A DNA stretch of 64,000 nucleotides, taken from JANQIO01 sp043585095. Lineage in GTDB: Bacteria; Pseudomonadota; Gammaproteobacteria; Pseudomonadales; Halieaceae. Positions within the stretch are counted from its first letter, which is position 1, and each line of letters begins with the position of its first letter. A program made the position numbers and the translations under genes. The notes under the pieces were generated by a model that saw only the letters and a list, made by a program, of their open reading frames with translations, made no database searches and was not told the origin of the DNA. Shown piece by piece: positions 18,267-28,318 of this stretch. The stretch spans positions 2,046,001 to 2,110,000 of the forward strand of contig CP121321.1 of NCBI GenBank assembly GCA_043585095.1, in the 5' to 3' direction.

Positions 18267-19720
18267 CGGTACAGAGCGACGCCTTCCAACTGCTGGCTTC
18301 AGACGCCATGGCGCAGGAGGATGCGCGGGAGCGACGTGATGCGCTGGGCATTTTTATGCCCGCGATGCGCGATCAAGCCGTTGCAGAACTGGGTGACTTC
18401 GAGCAACTGCGCAGCCACGTCAAGAAAATCAAGGACCACACTCTTAATCACCTATCTCATTATCTGCGCCAGTTCGAGGAACAGGTTGTTCTGCATGGCG
18501 GTCACGTGCACTGGGCGCGCGATGGCGACGAACTCAATCGTATCGTGCTGGAGATTTGTGAAGCCGCAGAGGCGCGCCAGGTCGGTAAAGGCAAGTCCAT
18601 GGTCACCGAAGAGACCGGACTGACAGCGGCTCTGGAGTCCGCCGGTATGGGCGTTACGGAAACCGATCTGGGCGAGTACATCGTGCAGATCGCCGGCGAA
18701 ACCCCCAGTCATATCATCGGCCCGGCCTTTCACAAGTCCGAGCAGGAAATTCGGGATCTGTTTTACGACCAGCACGCTTTGGGCGAACGTGACCTGGCCG
18801 ACCCGCCCGCCATGGTCCAGGAGGCGCGCCAGGTACTTCGAGAGCGATTTTTAGCGGCTGACGTCGGCATTATCGGCAGCAATGCGCTCATCGCGGAGAC
18901 CGGCCAAACCATGCTGGTCACCAATGAGGGTAACGGCGACCTGGTGTCATCGCTGCCTCGCGTACAGATTGTCTGTGCCACCATCGAGAAAGTGGTTCCA
19001 CGGCCTGACGATGCGTTATCACAGCTTCGGCTGTTGGTTAGCTCCGCTATCGGTACCGCAGTCACCGCTTATACCAGCTTTTACAGCGGCCCACGCCGCA
19101 ACGACGATCTCGACGGACCGGAAGCCTTTCACGTTGTGCTGCTGGATAACCGCCGCAGCGAGATGCTGGGCAGCCGTTACCAGGATATGTTGGCCTGTAT
19201 GCGCTGCGGTGCGTGCCTGAACCACTGTCCGATCTACGTGGGTGCCGGCGGGCACGCCTATGGCTGGGTGTATCCGGGCCCCATGGGCTCGGTACTGACA
19301 CCGTTGTTAACCAGCCTGGAAGACGCCAGCGATCTCCCCAATGCCTGTACCAGCTGTGGCCGCTGCGAAGAGGTCTGCCCTGCCGAGATTCCCTTGCCGG
19401 GGCTATTGCGCGAGTTGCGCGCCGATGAGCATCGCCAGGGCATCACGCCAAGACGATGGCGCTGGGGCATGACGCTACACAGTTTCGCAGCCCGCACGCC
19501 GGCGCTGTACCAGTTTGTCACCGGCGTTGCTGTCACCCTGTTGCACATGCTGGGCAAGCGCCGCGGCCATTTTCGATCCCTGCTGCTAGCCAACGGCTGG
19601 ACCCAGGTGCGTGATTTCCCGGCGCCGGAAGGCAGAACCTTTATGCGCCAGTGGAAACGTCAGCAAGCCGCGCAGCCGTCACCTGACGATGACCAGAAAA
19701 GCAGCCGCCAAAGTGCCTGA
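18263..19720 (+). CDS. lutB: Lactate utilization protein B, iron-sulfur cluster protein
   Basis: LutB/YkgF subunit, 485 residues, thought to pass electrons from L-lactate oxidation. The N-terminal DUF162/LUD-type domain (about 60-300) is followed by two [4Fe-4S] ferredoxin motifs: CMRCGACLNHCP (about 313) and CTSCGRCEEVCP (about 360). A C-terminal tail contains a hydrophobic stretch. The start overlaps lutA by ATGA and the stop lies 10 bp before lutC, so the three genes form one operon. Confidence 0.93.
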   Translation: MTVQSDAFQLLASDAMAQEDARERRDALGIFMPAMRDQAVAELGDFEQLRSHVKKIKDHTLNHLSHYLRQFEEQVVLHGGHVHWARDGDELNRIVLEICEAAEARQVGKGKSMVTEETGLTAALESAGMGVTETDLGEYIVQIAGETPSHIIGPAFHKSEQEIRDLFYDQHALGERDLADPPAMVQEARQVLRERFLAADVGIIGSNALIAETGQTMLVTNEGNGDLVSSLPRVQIVCATIEKVVPRPDDALSQLRLLVSSAIGTAVTAYTSFYSGPRRNDDLDGPEAFHVVLLDNRRSEMLGSRYQDMLACMRCGACLNHCPIYVGAGGHAYGWVYPGPMGSVLTPLLTSLEDASDLPNACTSCGRCEEVCPAEIPLPGLLRELRADEHRQGITPRRWRWGMTLHSFAARTPALYQFVTGVAVTLLHMLGKRRGHFRSLLLANGWTQVRDFPAPEGRTFMRQWKRQQAAQPSPDDDQKSSRQSA

Positions 19721-19730
19721 CCAGGACAGC

Positions 19731-20435
19731 ATGCCCTCAGCAAGAGCCGTCGTTACCGCCATACGTGGGCGTCAGGCTGCCGACGCGGACGCCGAGACAA
19801 TCGCCGCGGAGCTTGCTGCGCTAGGCAACGCCCCTGAGCCAGAGCTTTCCGCAGATGATGCCCTGAAGCATTTTCTCAGCAGGCTGAAGATCAACAATAT
19901 CGAGGTGCTGGCGGCCGGCAGTCGTTCAGAAGCAGTCAAGCGCATCGGCCGCTTCATTTATACCGAGCATAATAGCTATCGGGCGGTAGCGGGCTATGAC
20001 CGACGGCTTGCCGCCATGCCCTGGCGCGACGGCGGCGTATTGGTTCGTTTTGGCGCCGCTGATCCAGAAGATGCAGTGAGCATCAGCTATGCCCATTGTG
20101 GCATCGCCGAAACCGGATCGCTGTTGCTCTACTCGAATCGAGACAACCCTGCCGCCAACACCTGGCTCTGCCTACACCATCTGGTGTTGTTGGACGTAAA
20201 AGATCTTTTAATAAGCCTAAAAGACGGCTGGGCAAAAGCGACTGGCGATAGCGCAAGTCGCGGCATCCCTCGCGGCGTACACTTTATATCCGGGCCATCC
20301 AGCACCGGTGATATCGTTGGCCATTTGGTGACGGGGGCACATGGCCCGCAGCGCCTGATACTGATTTTACTGGGTCATATCGACGAGGCCTTGCTCAACG
20401 ACTGCGGGCATCCGCAGCCGCCTGTTCCTGACTGA
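19731..20435 (+). CDS. lutC: Lactate utilization protein C (LUD domain)
   Basis: LutC/YkgG subunit, about 234 residues. I choose the ATG at 19731 (MPSARAVVTAIRGRQ) because it follows the lutB stop by 10 bp, has AGGA four bases upstream, and matches the usual LutC start. A longer frame begins at 19611 or 19689 inside lutB. The LUD domain contains the conserved stretch ETGSLLLYSNRDNPAANTW and the ending VHFISGPSSTGDIV... LVTGAHGPQRLILILL. Confidence 0.88.
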   Translation: MPSARAVVTAIRGRQAADADAETIAAELAALGNAPEPELSADDALKHFLSRLKINNIEVLAAGSRSEAVKRIGRFIYTEHNSYRAVAGYDRRLAAMPWRDGGVLVRFGAADPEDAVSISYAHCGIAETGSLLLYSNRDNPAANTWLCLHHLVLLDVKDLLISLKDGWAKATGDSASRGIPRGVHFISGPSSTGDIVGHLVTGAHGPQRLILILLGHIDEALLNDCGHPQPPVPD

Positions 20436-20580
20436 CTTTCCTGCGGTCATTTACGCTGCTATTCACTGCGAATCTTTCAACTCCCGCAGGCTATCCTGAT
20501 GCCCTTCTCGGCCCTTATTGCGAAACGCGACTCTGCGGGCACCGCCAGTCAGCCGCGCAACAGTTCGTGAGGATGCACCT

Positions 20581-21297
20581 TTAGAAAAGTTCTGACAGAA
20601 AGTTCGTCAATGACTGCCAGGATCTCGAATCCGCAGCCGAATCATAGACCGTGCCAAAGCTGGCATCGTTCGCACCCGGATTGGTGAACGCGTGCACCGC
20701 GCCACCGTGGGCATGCAGCTGCCAGTCAGCCTTGGCGGCGTCCATTTCCGCTGCAAAGGATACGACGGCATCGGGCTCCACCATGGGATCAGACCAGCCA
20801 TGTTCAACCAATATTTTGCTGTGAATCGGCGCACTGCCATCTTGCTCGGTACCGGCGAGAATGCCGTGGAAGCTGCAGACGCCTGCCATCGGTAAGCCGA
20901 CGCGGGCCATATCCAACACGCAGAGCCCACCAAAGCAGTAGCCAATAGCGGCCAGCTGATCAGCGTCAATTTCAGGCTGTGCCTGCGCAATTTCCACACA
21001 GACTCCTAGCCGACGCCGCAACAAAGCTCGATCGTTGGTAAATCGACCCATCAATTCAGAGGCCTGCTCGTTAGTCTCCGCGTGCACACCTTTTCCAAAC
21101 AAGTCCAGCGCAAAGCCAACGTAGCCCATCTCCGCTAGCGCTTTAGCCCGATCACATTCGAAGTCCTCGCGGCCGCGAAACGCATGGGACACTAAAACTC
21201 CCGGGCGCGGCCCCGCTTGGTCATCGTCCCAGGCCATGAACGCTTCCAGTGTTTCACCTTCATGGGTGTATTCGATAAGTCGGGTTTGAATAGCCAT
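20581..21297 (-). CDS. Dienelactone hydrolase family protein
   Basis: Alpha/beta-hydrolase of 238 residues. The nucleophile is Cys in GYCFGG (about residue 118), with acid Asp in HGWSDPMV and His in GGAVHAFTNPGA, the complete dienelactone-hydrolase triad. The first strand region reads GVLVSHAFRGREDF. No aromatic-degradation genes are nearby, so this is probably one of the general esterase/thioesterase-like DLH proteins. It converges on lutC and diverges from the luciferase-like gene. Confidence 0.9.
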   Translation of the reverse strand: MAIQTRLIEYTHEGETLEAFMAWDDDQAGPRPGVLVSHAFRGREDFECDRAKALAEMGYVGFALDLFGKGVHAETNEQASELMGRFTNDRALLRRRLGVCVEIAQAQPEIDADQLAAIGYCFGGLCVLDMARVGLPMAGVCSFHGILAGTEQDGSAPIHSKILVEHGWSDPMVEPDAVVSFAAEMDAAKADWQLHAHGGAVHAFTNPGANDASFGTVYDSAADSRSWQSLTNFLSELF

Positions 21298-21380
21298 ATT
21301 CTCGGGGTATCCCTTTACTTGAGTGGACTCAATATCTTCCGTATGTTCAGGGTCACTTGCAATGTATTGGGGACAGTTTT

Positions 21381-22244
21381 ATGCATCTGGCGTTCAGCTC
21401 AATGAATACACCCCAGGATCCGCCACCGGCCGAACTCGCCCAGGCCCTGGAGCAACGGGGTTTTGAATCTCTGTGGTATGGCGAGCATAGCCACATCCCC
21501 TGCTGCCGCAGCACTCCCTACCCCGCTGGCGGCGATCTACCCGCACCCTACAGCGACATGATGGATCCTTACATTTCGTTGATGGCGGCAGCGGCGGCGA
21601 CCACCAGGCTGCGCCTTGGGACCGGCATAGCGTTGCTGATGGAGCGCGACATATTCTCTCAAGCCAAGACCATTTCCAGTCTGGATCGATTATCCAATGG
21701 ACGGGTCATTATCGGCACAGGAGTGGGCTGGAATGAGGAGGAGTTCAGCAATATTAATCCTCACCCCTTCAACAAACGCTATACCGTGCTCAAGGAAACC
21801 GTGGCAGCAACGCGTGCACTCTGGACTGAGGATGAAGCGGAATATCACGGCGAGTACATCGATTTCGATCCAGTGTGGCCTGGCCCAAAACCCGTACAGG
21901 TCGGTGGCCCCAAAATCTATATGGGCGCCATGGGGCCGCTGGGCATCAAACATGCAGCACGTTGGGCGGATGGCTGGTATCCGGTAGACATCGGTCTGCC
22001 GGAACCCGAGCAGGCTGTGACCGACTTCAGAAAAATGGTCGCTGAATGCGATAGAGACCCGGATTCGGTAGCCATTAACATACAAATTATGGACACTTCT
22101 GATCTCGATAAACTCAAGCGCTATCGCGATATCGGCGTAGAGCGCGCCACCGTTGGGGTCGCGGTCGACATGTGGGATAAACCCGATCAGGTCATGCCCA
22201 TGATTGACCGGTTCGCAGAATTGATCCCTGACCTTAGCGACTGA
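21381..22244 (+). CDS. Luciferase-like (LLM class) flavin-dependent oxidoreductase
   Basis: A TIM-barrel flavin/F420-type oxidoreductase, about 287 residues from the ATG at 21381. An upstream GGGGACAG supports this start over the longer frame from 21357. The family opening MHLAFSSMNTP, the GEHSHIP strand and the TGVGWNEEEF motif place it in the F420-dependent LLM subfamily (TIGR03619 type). Substrate and cofactor cannot be told from sequence alone. Confidence 0.88.
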   Translation: MHLAFSSMNTPQDPPPAELAQALEQRGFESLWYGEHSHIPCCRSTPYPAGGDLPAPYSDMMDPYISLMAAAAATTRLRLGTGIALLMERDIFSQAKTISSLDRLSNGRVIIGTGVGWNEEEFSNINPHPFNKRYTVLKETVAATRALWTEDEAEYHGEYIDFDPVWPGPKPVQVGGPKIYMGAMGPLGIKHAARWADGWYPVDIGLPEPEQAVTDFRKMVAECDRDPDSVAINIQIMDTSDLDKLKRYRDIGVERATVGVAVDMWDKPDQVMPMIDRFAELIPDLSD

Positions 22245-22282
22245 AGCGCACATTCGACTAGATGTTAAAACAGGATAAGCCT

Positions 22283-22837
22283 ATGAAACGCATTTTGAGC
22301 CTCACCGTTATCCTTTTGCTCAGCATACAGCCCGCATTTGCCGACAAAGCCGAGAAGCAGCGCGCTAAAATCCGCAAAATGAAACAAGAGGTGTTGGAGC
22401 GCCTGTATGAGGAACAGCCGGAAACGCGCGGCATTGTCGCCAAGTCAGAAGGCTACGGCGTATTCTCCAACGTTGGCATAAACGTGATCCTGTTTTCAGC
22501 AGGCGGCGGCAACGGCATTGTGATCAATAACGCAACGGGATCTGAGACCTTTATGAACATGGCTTCCGCTGGTGTGGGCATCGGACTTGGGGTGAAGGAT
22601 TTCCGAGCGGTGTTTGTGTTTCACTCCAAAAAGGCGCTTAACAATTTCGTGGACAAAGGCTGGGATTTCTCCGGTCAGGCGGACGCCGCAGCGAAGACGT
22701 CTGACAAGGGCGCTGAAGGAAGTGCCGCGACTACCGTCGTCAACGGTGTCTCGGTGTACCAATTGACCGAAGCCGGCTTAGCGTTGCAGGCGACCCTTCA
22801 GGGCACCAAGTACTGGAAGAGTGACAAGCTCAACTAA
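22283..22837 (+). CDS. Exported SYLF (Ysc84-type) domain protein
   Basis: About 184 residues from the ATG at 22283, which has AGGA upstream and gives a clean Sec signal (MKRILSLTVILLLSIQPAFA). The mature part holds a SYLF lipid-binding domain with GYGVFSNVGINVILFSAGGG and GVGIGLGVKDFRAVFVF. Members bind phosphoinositides in eukaryotes; bacterial roles are poorly known. It probably acts in the periplasm or at the envelope. It precedes the SDR gene by 44 bp. Confidence 0.85.
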   Translation: MKRILSLTVILLLSIQPAFADKAEKQRAKIRKMKQEVLERLYEEQPETRGIVAKSEGYGVFSNVGINVILFSAGGGNGIVINNATGSETFMNMASAGVGIGLGVKDFRAVFVFHSKKALNNFVDKGWDFSGQADAAAKTSDKGAEGSAATTVVNGVSVYQLTEAGLALQATLQGTKYWKSDKLN

Positions 22838-22881
22838 GCCAAAGATCTACAACCACATACCGGCAGGCGCCGGGGAACAAT

Positions 22882-23655
22882 ATGAGCTCAGGCAATTGGC
22901 GTTTAAAGAGGGTATTTCTGGGACTGGTCAGCGCGGTGTTGCTATCCCTCACAGCGCAAACAGCATCTGCTCAGGAAGACCAAACGGTTCTCATTACCGG
23001 CGCCAATCGGGGTATTGGCCTGGCGTTGGCGCAGGAGTTTACTGCCGCAGGCTTTCAGGTCATTGGCACAGCTCGCAAGCCCACACGGGCAGACGCGCTC
23101 AAAGCCACAGGAGCCCGCGTCCTGCAGTTAGACGTCACCCAGTCTGACAGCGTTAGCGCAATGGCCAAGGCGTTGGCTGACGTTGAGATCGACATCCTGA
23201 TCAATAACGCGGGCATTTCGGGGCAGAACGATAAGGACTTCCCAGCGCTAAATGTGGACGCCATACAGCGCGTTATAGACGTCAATACGCTGGGGCCCAT
23301 CCGTGTTATGCAGGCTCTGCTTCCGAACGTGAAATCGAGCGAGCGCAAAGTCATCGCAAACGTCAGTAGCATGATGGGCAGCATGGAGCTAAACACCTGG
23401 GGAACGTATCTTGGCTATCGCGCCAGCAAGGCGGCTCTCAACAGCGCCACCAAGACTCTGTCAGTAGACTTTGCGAATGAGGGGCTGACCTTCGTTGTGC
23501 TGCACCCCGGTTATGTGCAAACCGATATGAATGACGGTCAGGGCAATATCACGCCGGCACAAAGCGCGGAGGGGCTCGTTAAAGTGATAACCGGGCTGAC
23601 GGACGCTGACAACGGGGCCTATTACGACTGGCAGGGAAAACACCTACCCTGGTAG
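22882..23655 (+). CDS. Short-chain dehydrogenase/reductase with an N-terminal signal-like helix
   Basis: Classical SDR of 257 residues with the NAD(P) motif TGANRGIG, NNAGI, the catalytic Ser in NVSSMMG, and YRASK. An N-terminal hydrophobic stretch (about residues 12-31, FLGLVSAVLLSLTAQTASA) precedes the fold and looks like a cleavable export signal, which is unusual for a nicotinamide-dependent enzyme. It could instead be a membrane anchor facing the cytoplasm. Substrate unknown. Confidence 0.87.
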   Translation: MSSGNWRLKRVFLGLVSAVLLSLTAQTASAQEDQTVLITGANRGIGLALAQEFTAAGFQVIGTARKPTRADALKATGARVLQLDVTQSDSVSAMAKALADVEIDILINNAGISGQNDKDFPALNVDAIQRVIDVNTLGPIRVMQALLPNVKSSERKVIANVSSMMGSMELNTWGTYLGYRASKAALNSATKTLSVDFANEGLTFVVLHPGYVQTDMNDGQGNITPAQSAEGLVKVITGLTDADNGAYYDWQGKHLPW

Positions 23656-23853
23656 CACTGGGCGCGAGTTGGCGCACCGTCCGTCTACGTTTGTCCGGAC
23701 GGTTCGCCCAGTTCCCACCTCAACGAAAACCCCGGGCAATCTCTGGGTTATCTGAAGAGCAGATCAGGCACGGCCTTCCGCCACCGTAGATCGCGACCTT
23801 TCCTCGCAGTGGCTGTTAGGATAGCGTATTACATCCAAGAACTTACCCTATCA

Positions 23854-25755
23854 ATGAACCCCGCAGCTAGAAACAGCGCCGGCATTCTGCTTACTCGGGC
23901 AGATCAGCCGCGCGCCTGGCTATTGGCGCTTGCTTCAGCTCTGTTAGCGACAGCTCTAGCCTGCTGGAGCATAAGCGCCTGCGCACACGGGATTCCTCAG
24001 GTCCAGGATGGCCATCTGGATTTGAGCGAGTGGAACTGGCAAGAGCAAGGCACTCTCGCGCTTGATGGTGAATGGTATTTCTTCCCGGGTGAACTGCTGG
24101 CGTCGGACGCGGTTGCCGCTCAAGTGCACGCAAAACCCATATTAATCGATGTGCCCGCGCCCTGGGATATCCTACAGCTCGAAGATAAAGCGGTCTCGCC
24201 AGTGGGCGTTGGCACCTACGCGCTGTGGCTAACGCTGCCCGAAAGTGCACCGCCGCTGGCATTGGGAAAGATTGATATCAGCATGGCACATCGCCTGTAC
24301 ATAGACGGCGAGTTGATACACAGCGCCGGAACAGTAGGCAAAACAGCGATGGATTCGGCGCCAGGCTTCAACCGCGCTTACGCTATGGTGCCCAGTAGCA
24401 CGGTTAAAGAGCGACTGCTTGTTGTTCAGGTATCCAATCACCAGTACCGCACTGGCGGGATCTGGGAAAGCATCACAATTGGTGTTCAGAAGGACGTATT
24501 TGAGTCCGCGGACGCATCGCTTGCCTACTCAATCTTTTTGGCTAGCGGTATTGGCGTGATTGGGCTGTATCACCTGGGGCTTTTCAGCCAACGGAGAGAG
24601 GATTCTTCGCCACTATTCTTTGCGCTGCTCTGCCTGACAATTGCCGTACGCGTGCTGTCAATTGGTGACCGCTACCTGCTGCAGCTGATTCCAGGTTTAT
24701 CCTTCAACAATTTATTGCGCATCGAATATATATCATTCCTGCTGGCACCTCCTGCCTTCGCAGGGTTTCTGCGCTCGGCAATGCCGGGCTGTTACTCCCT
24801 GCGAATCCTGCAGACCATTGCCGCCCTGGGCTTGCTGGGCGCCGCCTTTGTAGCCGTGACACCGCCCTCGGTGTTTTCAAACTGGCTGTATCCGTTTGAA
24901 CTCTATTTGGTGATTGTTTGCCTGTACGGTCTGGCCGTATTTCTGCGTGCGGTGAAAGCAAAGCTGCAGGTTGCCAAGGGATTTTTGTTGGGCTTCATTA
25001 TACTCGCGGCTTCGATCATCAACGAAGTTCTCATAACATTAGGTCTGCAGCTTGCACCTGTATTGCTGATTGGCACCGGGCTGTTCTGCTTCATCGTGAT
25101 TCAGTCCTACGCGATCTCCCTGCGTTCCGCGCAAGCCTTCAAGGATATACAGGTGCTTACCGAAGAATTGGGATCTTACTCCGCCGACCTTGAGCGCAAG
25201 GTCGAAGAGCGCACCGAGGAGTTGGAAAGCGCCAACGTTGAACTGGAGCGGCTGGTGGTAATGGATGGACTTACCAAGATCGCCAATCGTCGCAAATTCG
25301 ATGAGACCCTGGACCGGGAATGGACCGCGCACAGACGCCGCAAGGCGGCAATGTCGGTAGTGCTTTGCGATATCGACGACTTCAAGCGATACAACGACCG
25401 CTACGGTCATATCAAAGGTGACGAGGCGCTGCGCTTCGTCGCGCGCGCGATTGAGGGCTGCCTGTCACGCCCCGGAGATCTGGCCGCTCGCTATGGCGGC
25501 GAGGAGTTTGTTGTACTACTGCCCGACACACCCGGCGAAGGCGCCATTGAGGTGGCCGAGAGGCTGCATTTGGCAGTGGGCGATCTGCAAATCGCCCATG
25601 AAGGCAGCCGTAATGGCCTGCTGAGTATGAGCCTGGGCACCGCGACGCTAACCCCCAGCGGCAGCGCACGACCGTCAGACTTGCTGCAACTCGCCGACGA
25701 AGCTTTGTATCAAGCGAAAGCACTGGGGCGAGATCGCGTGGTGACCTCCGCTTGA
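23854..25755 (+). CDS. Membrane diguanylate cyclase with periplasmic sensor (7TMR-DISM type), copy 1
   Basis: Makes c-di-GMP from two GTP. From the ATG at 23854 (a longer frame opens with GTG at 23809) the protein has ~633 residues. An N-terminal hydrophobic segment leads to a periplasmic beta-rich domain (to about 215). Seven membrane segments follow (about 220-400), then a short coiled coil (YSADLERKVEERTEEL), then GGDEF. The active site reads YGGEEF. The inhibitory I-site RPGD sits five residues before it, so the enzyme should be active and product-inhibited. It is a tandem paralogue of the next gene. Confidence 0.9.
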   Translation: MNPAARNSAGILLTRADQPRAWLLALASALLATALACWSISACAHGIPQVQDGHLDLSEWNWQEQGTLALDGEWYFFPGELLASDAVAAQVHAKPILIDVPAPWDILQLEDKAVSPVGVGTYALWLTLPESAPPLALGKIDISMAHRLYIDGELIHSAGTVGKTAMDSAPGFNRAYAMVPSSTVKERLLVVQVSNHQYRTGGIWESITIGVQKDVFESADASLAYSIFLASGIGVIGLYHLGLFSQRREDSSPLFFALLCLTIAVRVLSIGDRYLLQLIPGLSFNNLLRIEYISFLLAPPAFAGFLRSAMPGCYSLRILQTIAALGLLGAAFVAVTPPSVFSNWLYPFELYLVIVCLYGLAVFLRAVKAKLQVAKGFLLGFIILAASIINEVLITLGLQLAPVLLIGTGLFCFIVIQSYAISLRSAQAFKDIQVLTEELGSYSADLERKVEERTEELESANVELERLVVMDGLTKIANRRKFDETLDREWTAHRRRKAAMSVVLCDIDDFKRYNDRYGHIKGDEALRFVARAIEGCLSRPGDLAARYGGEEFVVLLPDTPGEGAIEVAERLHLAVGDLQIAHEGSRNGLLSMSLGTATLTPSGSARPSDLLQLADEALYQAKALGRDRVVTSA

Positions 25756-25819
25756 GGTAGCGTTTTTTTAACCACTTCCCTGCTACACTCGCCGCATAAC
25801 GACAAGCGACACTCCTGCA

Positions 25820-27676
25820 ATGCGCATACCGCCACGAAGGCTGATACGACTAATTGTCGCCAGCCTTGGAGCTCTATGTCTTCTGGGTTGCCACCAGATT
25901 GACCCCAATTTTCCGCTGCGCGCCAAAGATGGCCAGCTGGACCTGAGGGCGTGGAGCTCAAAAGACACAGGCAGCATCAGCCTGCAGGGTGAATGGACGT
26001 TTTATCCGCAGCGAATCATCTCTCCATCCCAACTCGACACGTTGGATAGTTCAAACAGCCACCTTATTTACGTTCCCGGAACCTGGCACAACAATCCATT
26101 GTCAGCTGACATCATGCAACCGCACGGCTACGGCACCTATGTGCTCCGCGTTTTGCTCCCGGAAAACTATCCTCCCTTGGCGATGAAAATGACGGACGCA
26201 GGCACGGCCTATCGCCTTTATGTCGATGGGAAGCTTGTTCATGAAGCCGGCACCCTGGGCACAAGCGAAGCTGCGTCGGCACCCGGCTTTAAGAGAGCGC
26301 TTACCGTGCTGCCGGATAACGCTGCGAGCGAGCGGACTTTTCTGGTACAGGTATCTAATTTTCACTACCGCTCTGGGGGCCTCTGGAACCATATTGTGAT
26401 CGGCCCGGTTGAAAGCCTGTTTAACTTGTATAACGCTTCACTGGGCTATTCGATCTTCCTGGCCAGCGCTATCGGTGTCATCGCCCTGTATCATCTGGGC
26501 CTTTATTCGCAAAGGCGCCAGGATAGATCAACGCTGTATTTCGCCTTGTTTTGCCTGGCCGTGACAATGCGTGTACTGGCAACCGATGAGCGTTATCTGG
26601 ATCAGCTAATGCCTTGGCTAGGATACGACTGGTTGGTGCGCATCGAGTTCATATCTTTCCTGCTTGGGCCTCCCACCTTCTCCGCTTTCCTGGGGTGGGT
26701 CATGCCCAACTGTTATCGGCCCAGCGTTCTGCGCAGTCTGCAGATCGCAGGCATAGGCTTGGCCACTTCGGTTGCCGTCACACCGGTGGCGGTATTCACA
26801 GAATGGCTATCCATCTTCCAGGGCTATTTGTTCCTATCAGTGTGCTGGGGGCTCTCCGTACTCGTCCGAGGCATCCAGAAAAAAATGCAGGTCGCCAAGG
26901 GCTTTATGTTCGGCTTCACCTTGATGTCTTTGATGGTGTTCAACGATATCCTGGTGTCCGTGAATATCTTGCATACCCCTGTTTTCCTCGCGGGCGTGGG
27001 CCTCTTTTGCTTCATCATTATCCAGTCCTATGCGATCTCACTTAGGTCCGCGCAAGCCTTCGAGTCCATCCAGAGCTTAACCTCTGAACTTGAGAGTTAC
27101 TCCGCTGATCTGGAACAGAAAGTCGATGCGCGCACACTCGAGCTGGAGAAGGCAAACGTCGAGTTAGAGCGACTCGCGGTGCTGGATGGCTTAACACAAA
27201 TTGCCAACCGCAGAAAATTCGACGACCAATTTGCCGATGCCTGGTCCGGTCACCGCCGCCGCGAGTCGACCCTGTCGATAATCCTTTGCGACATAGATAA
27301 CTTCAAGCCCTACAACGACTACTACGGCCACCTGCAAGGAGATCAAGCGCTGCGCCAAGTGGCGCGGGCTATTGAAAGTGCGCTATCTCGACCAGGCGAC
27401 CTTGCAGCCCGGTACGGTGGCGAGGAGTTTGTTGTCTTGCTACCGGATACACCCTCAGCGGGCGCCGCTGACGTGGCGGAAAAGATTCGTCGTGCGGTGA
27501 TGGCACTTCACATACCACACAGAGGCACTGAGATCGGCGAGCTGACTTTGAGCCTGGGCGTGGCAACGCTAGTGCCCACGCAGGGATCAGCAGCAGCCGA
27601 TTTACTGCTCAAGGCCGATCAGGCTTTATATGCCGCAAAAGATGCAGGCCGCAACAGGGTCATGGTCGCCGAGTAA
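25820..27676 (+). CDS. Membrane diguanylate cyclase with periplasmic sensor, copy 2 (lipoprotein-like N-terminus)
   Basis: 618-residue paralogue of the preceding gene with the same plan: periplasmic sensor, seven hydrophobic helices, coiled coil (YSADLEQKVDARTLEL) and GGDEF with intact YGGEEF and I-site RPGD. The N-terminus differs. MRIPPRRLIRLIVASLGALC leads to a lipobox-like LLGC, predicting lipid anchoring of the sensor domain. The start is 64 bp after copy 1, so co-transcription is likely, though a TACACT -10-like box near 25790 could drive it alone. Confidence 0.9.
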   Translation: MRIPPRRLIRLIVASLGALCLLGCHQIDPNFPLRAKDGQLDLRAWSSKDTGSISLQGEWTFYPQRIISPSQLDTLDSSNSHLIYVPGTWHNNPLSADIMQPHGYGTYVLRVLLPENYPPLAMKMTDAGTAYRLYVDGKLVHEAGTLGTSEAASAPGFKRALTVLPDNAASERTFLVQVSNFHYRSGGLWNHIVIGPVESLFNLYNASLGYSIFLASAIGVIALYHLGLYSQRRQDRSTLYFALFCLAVTMRVLATDERYLDQLMPWLGYDWLVRIEFISFLLGPPTFSAFLGWVMPNCYRPSVLRSLQIAGIGLATSVAVTPVAVFTEWLSIFQGYLFLSVCWGLSVLVRGIQKKMQVAKGFMFGFTLMSLMVFNDILVSVNILHTPVFLAGVGLFCFIIIQSYAISLRSAQAFESIQSLTSELESYSADLEQKVDARTLELEKANVELERLAVLDGLTQIANRRKFDDQFADAWSGHRRRESTLSIILCDIDNFKPYNDYYGHLQGDQALRQVARAIESALSRPGDLAARYGGEEFVVLLPDTPSAGAADVAEKIRRAVMALHIPHRGTEIGELTLSLGVATLVPTQGSAAADLLLKADQALYAAKDAGRNRVMVAE

Positions 27677-27900
27677 AGCCTTTCTATCACGCAACACCTT
27701 GTGCACCGCAGTGAGCCAGAATCACATTGCATCGAACTTTGCAGAACCACACTTTGCGACATACTCTCGAACAAAACACTGTACAACCAAAGGGGCTACC
27801 GTGGTGCGGGCCTGTCCGGGTAGCGAGTGACGTCTGGCGGTACGATTGATGATTGCAGCCTTTGGCGAACCCGTCCAAGCTGCCCTCTAAGGACAGCTTG
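27677..27900. other. Spacer between the cyclase genes and the tRNA-Arg repeat field
   Basis: No supported gene. The sequence between the stop of the second cyclase and the first 190-bp repeat holds no convincing start with a ribosome site on either strand. Confidence 0.5.
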
Positions 27901-27939
27901 TCGAACGGATACGTTCTCTCAACCAAGGCACTGTATAAA

Positions 27940-27974
27940 CAAAAAACCCCACCGTTCGGCGAGGGTTTTCTGTT
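27940..27974 (-). terminator. Rho-independent terminator in repeat copy 1
   Basis: On the minus strand an AACCCTCGCC stem pairs with GG(T)GGGGTT around a short loop and is followed by a T run (complement of the A run at 27941-27946). It is the weakest of the three because the loop region differs from the other copies. Confidence 0.7.
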
Positions 27975-28128
27975 TATATGGCGCGCCCGGTACGATCCAT
28001 CACAACACCCTTTGGGGCGTTGTGACCCTACGGGCGTCCTCGTGCCTTCGGCACTGCGGGCGTGTTGAATGCTCCTGGGTCGCATTCAATCGAACGGATA
28101 CGTTCTCTCGACCAAGGCACTGTATAAA

Positions 28129-28164
28129 CAAAAAACCCCCGCCTTTCGGCGAGGGTTTTCTGTT
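28129..28164 (-). terminator. Rho-independent terminator in repeat copy 2
   Basis: Minus-strand stem CCCTCGCC/GGCGGGGG with a GAAA-type loop and six T, 22 bases after the tRNA-derived CCA of the unit. Confidence 0.82.
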
Positions 28165-28318
28165 TATATGGCGCGCCCGGTACGATCCATCACAACACCC
28201 TTTGGGGCGTTGTGACCCTACGGGCGTCCTCGTGCCTTCGGCACTGCGGGCGTGTTGAATGCTCCTGGGTCGCATTCAATCGAACGGATACGTTCTCTCG
28301 ACCAAGGCACTGTATAAA

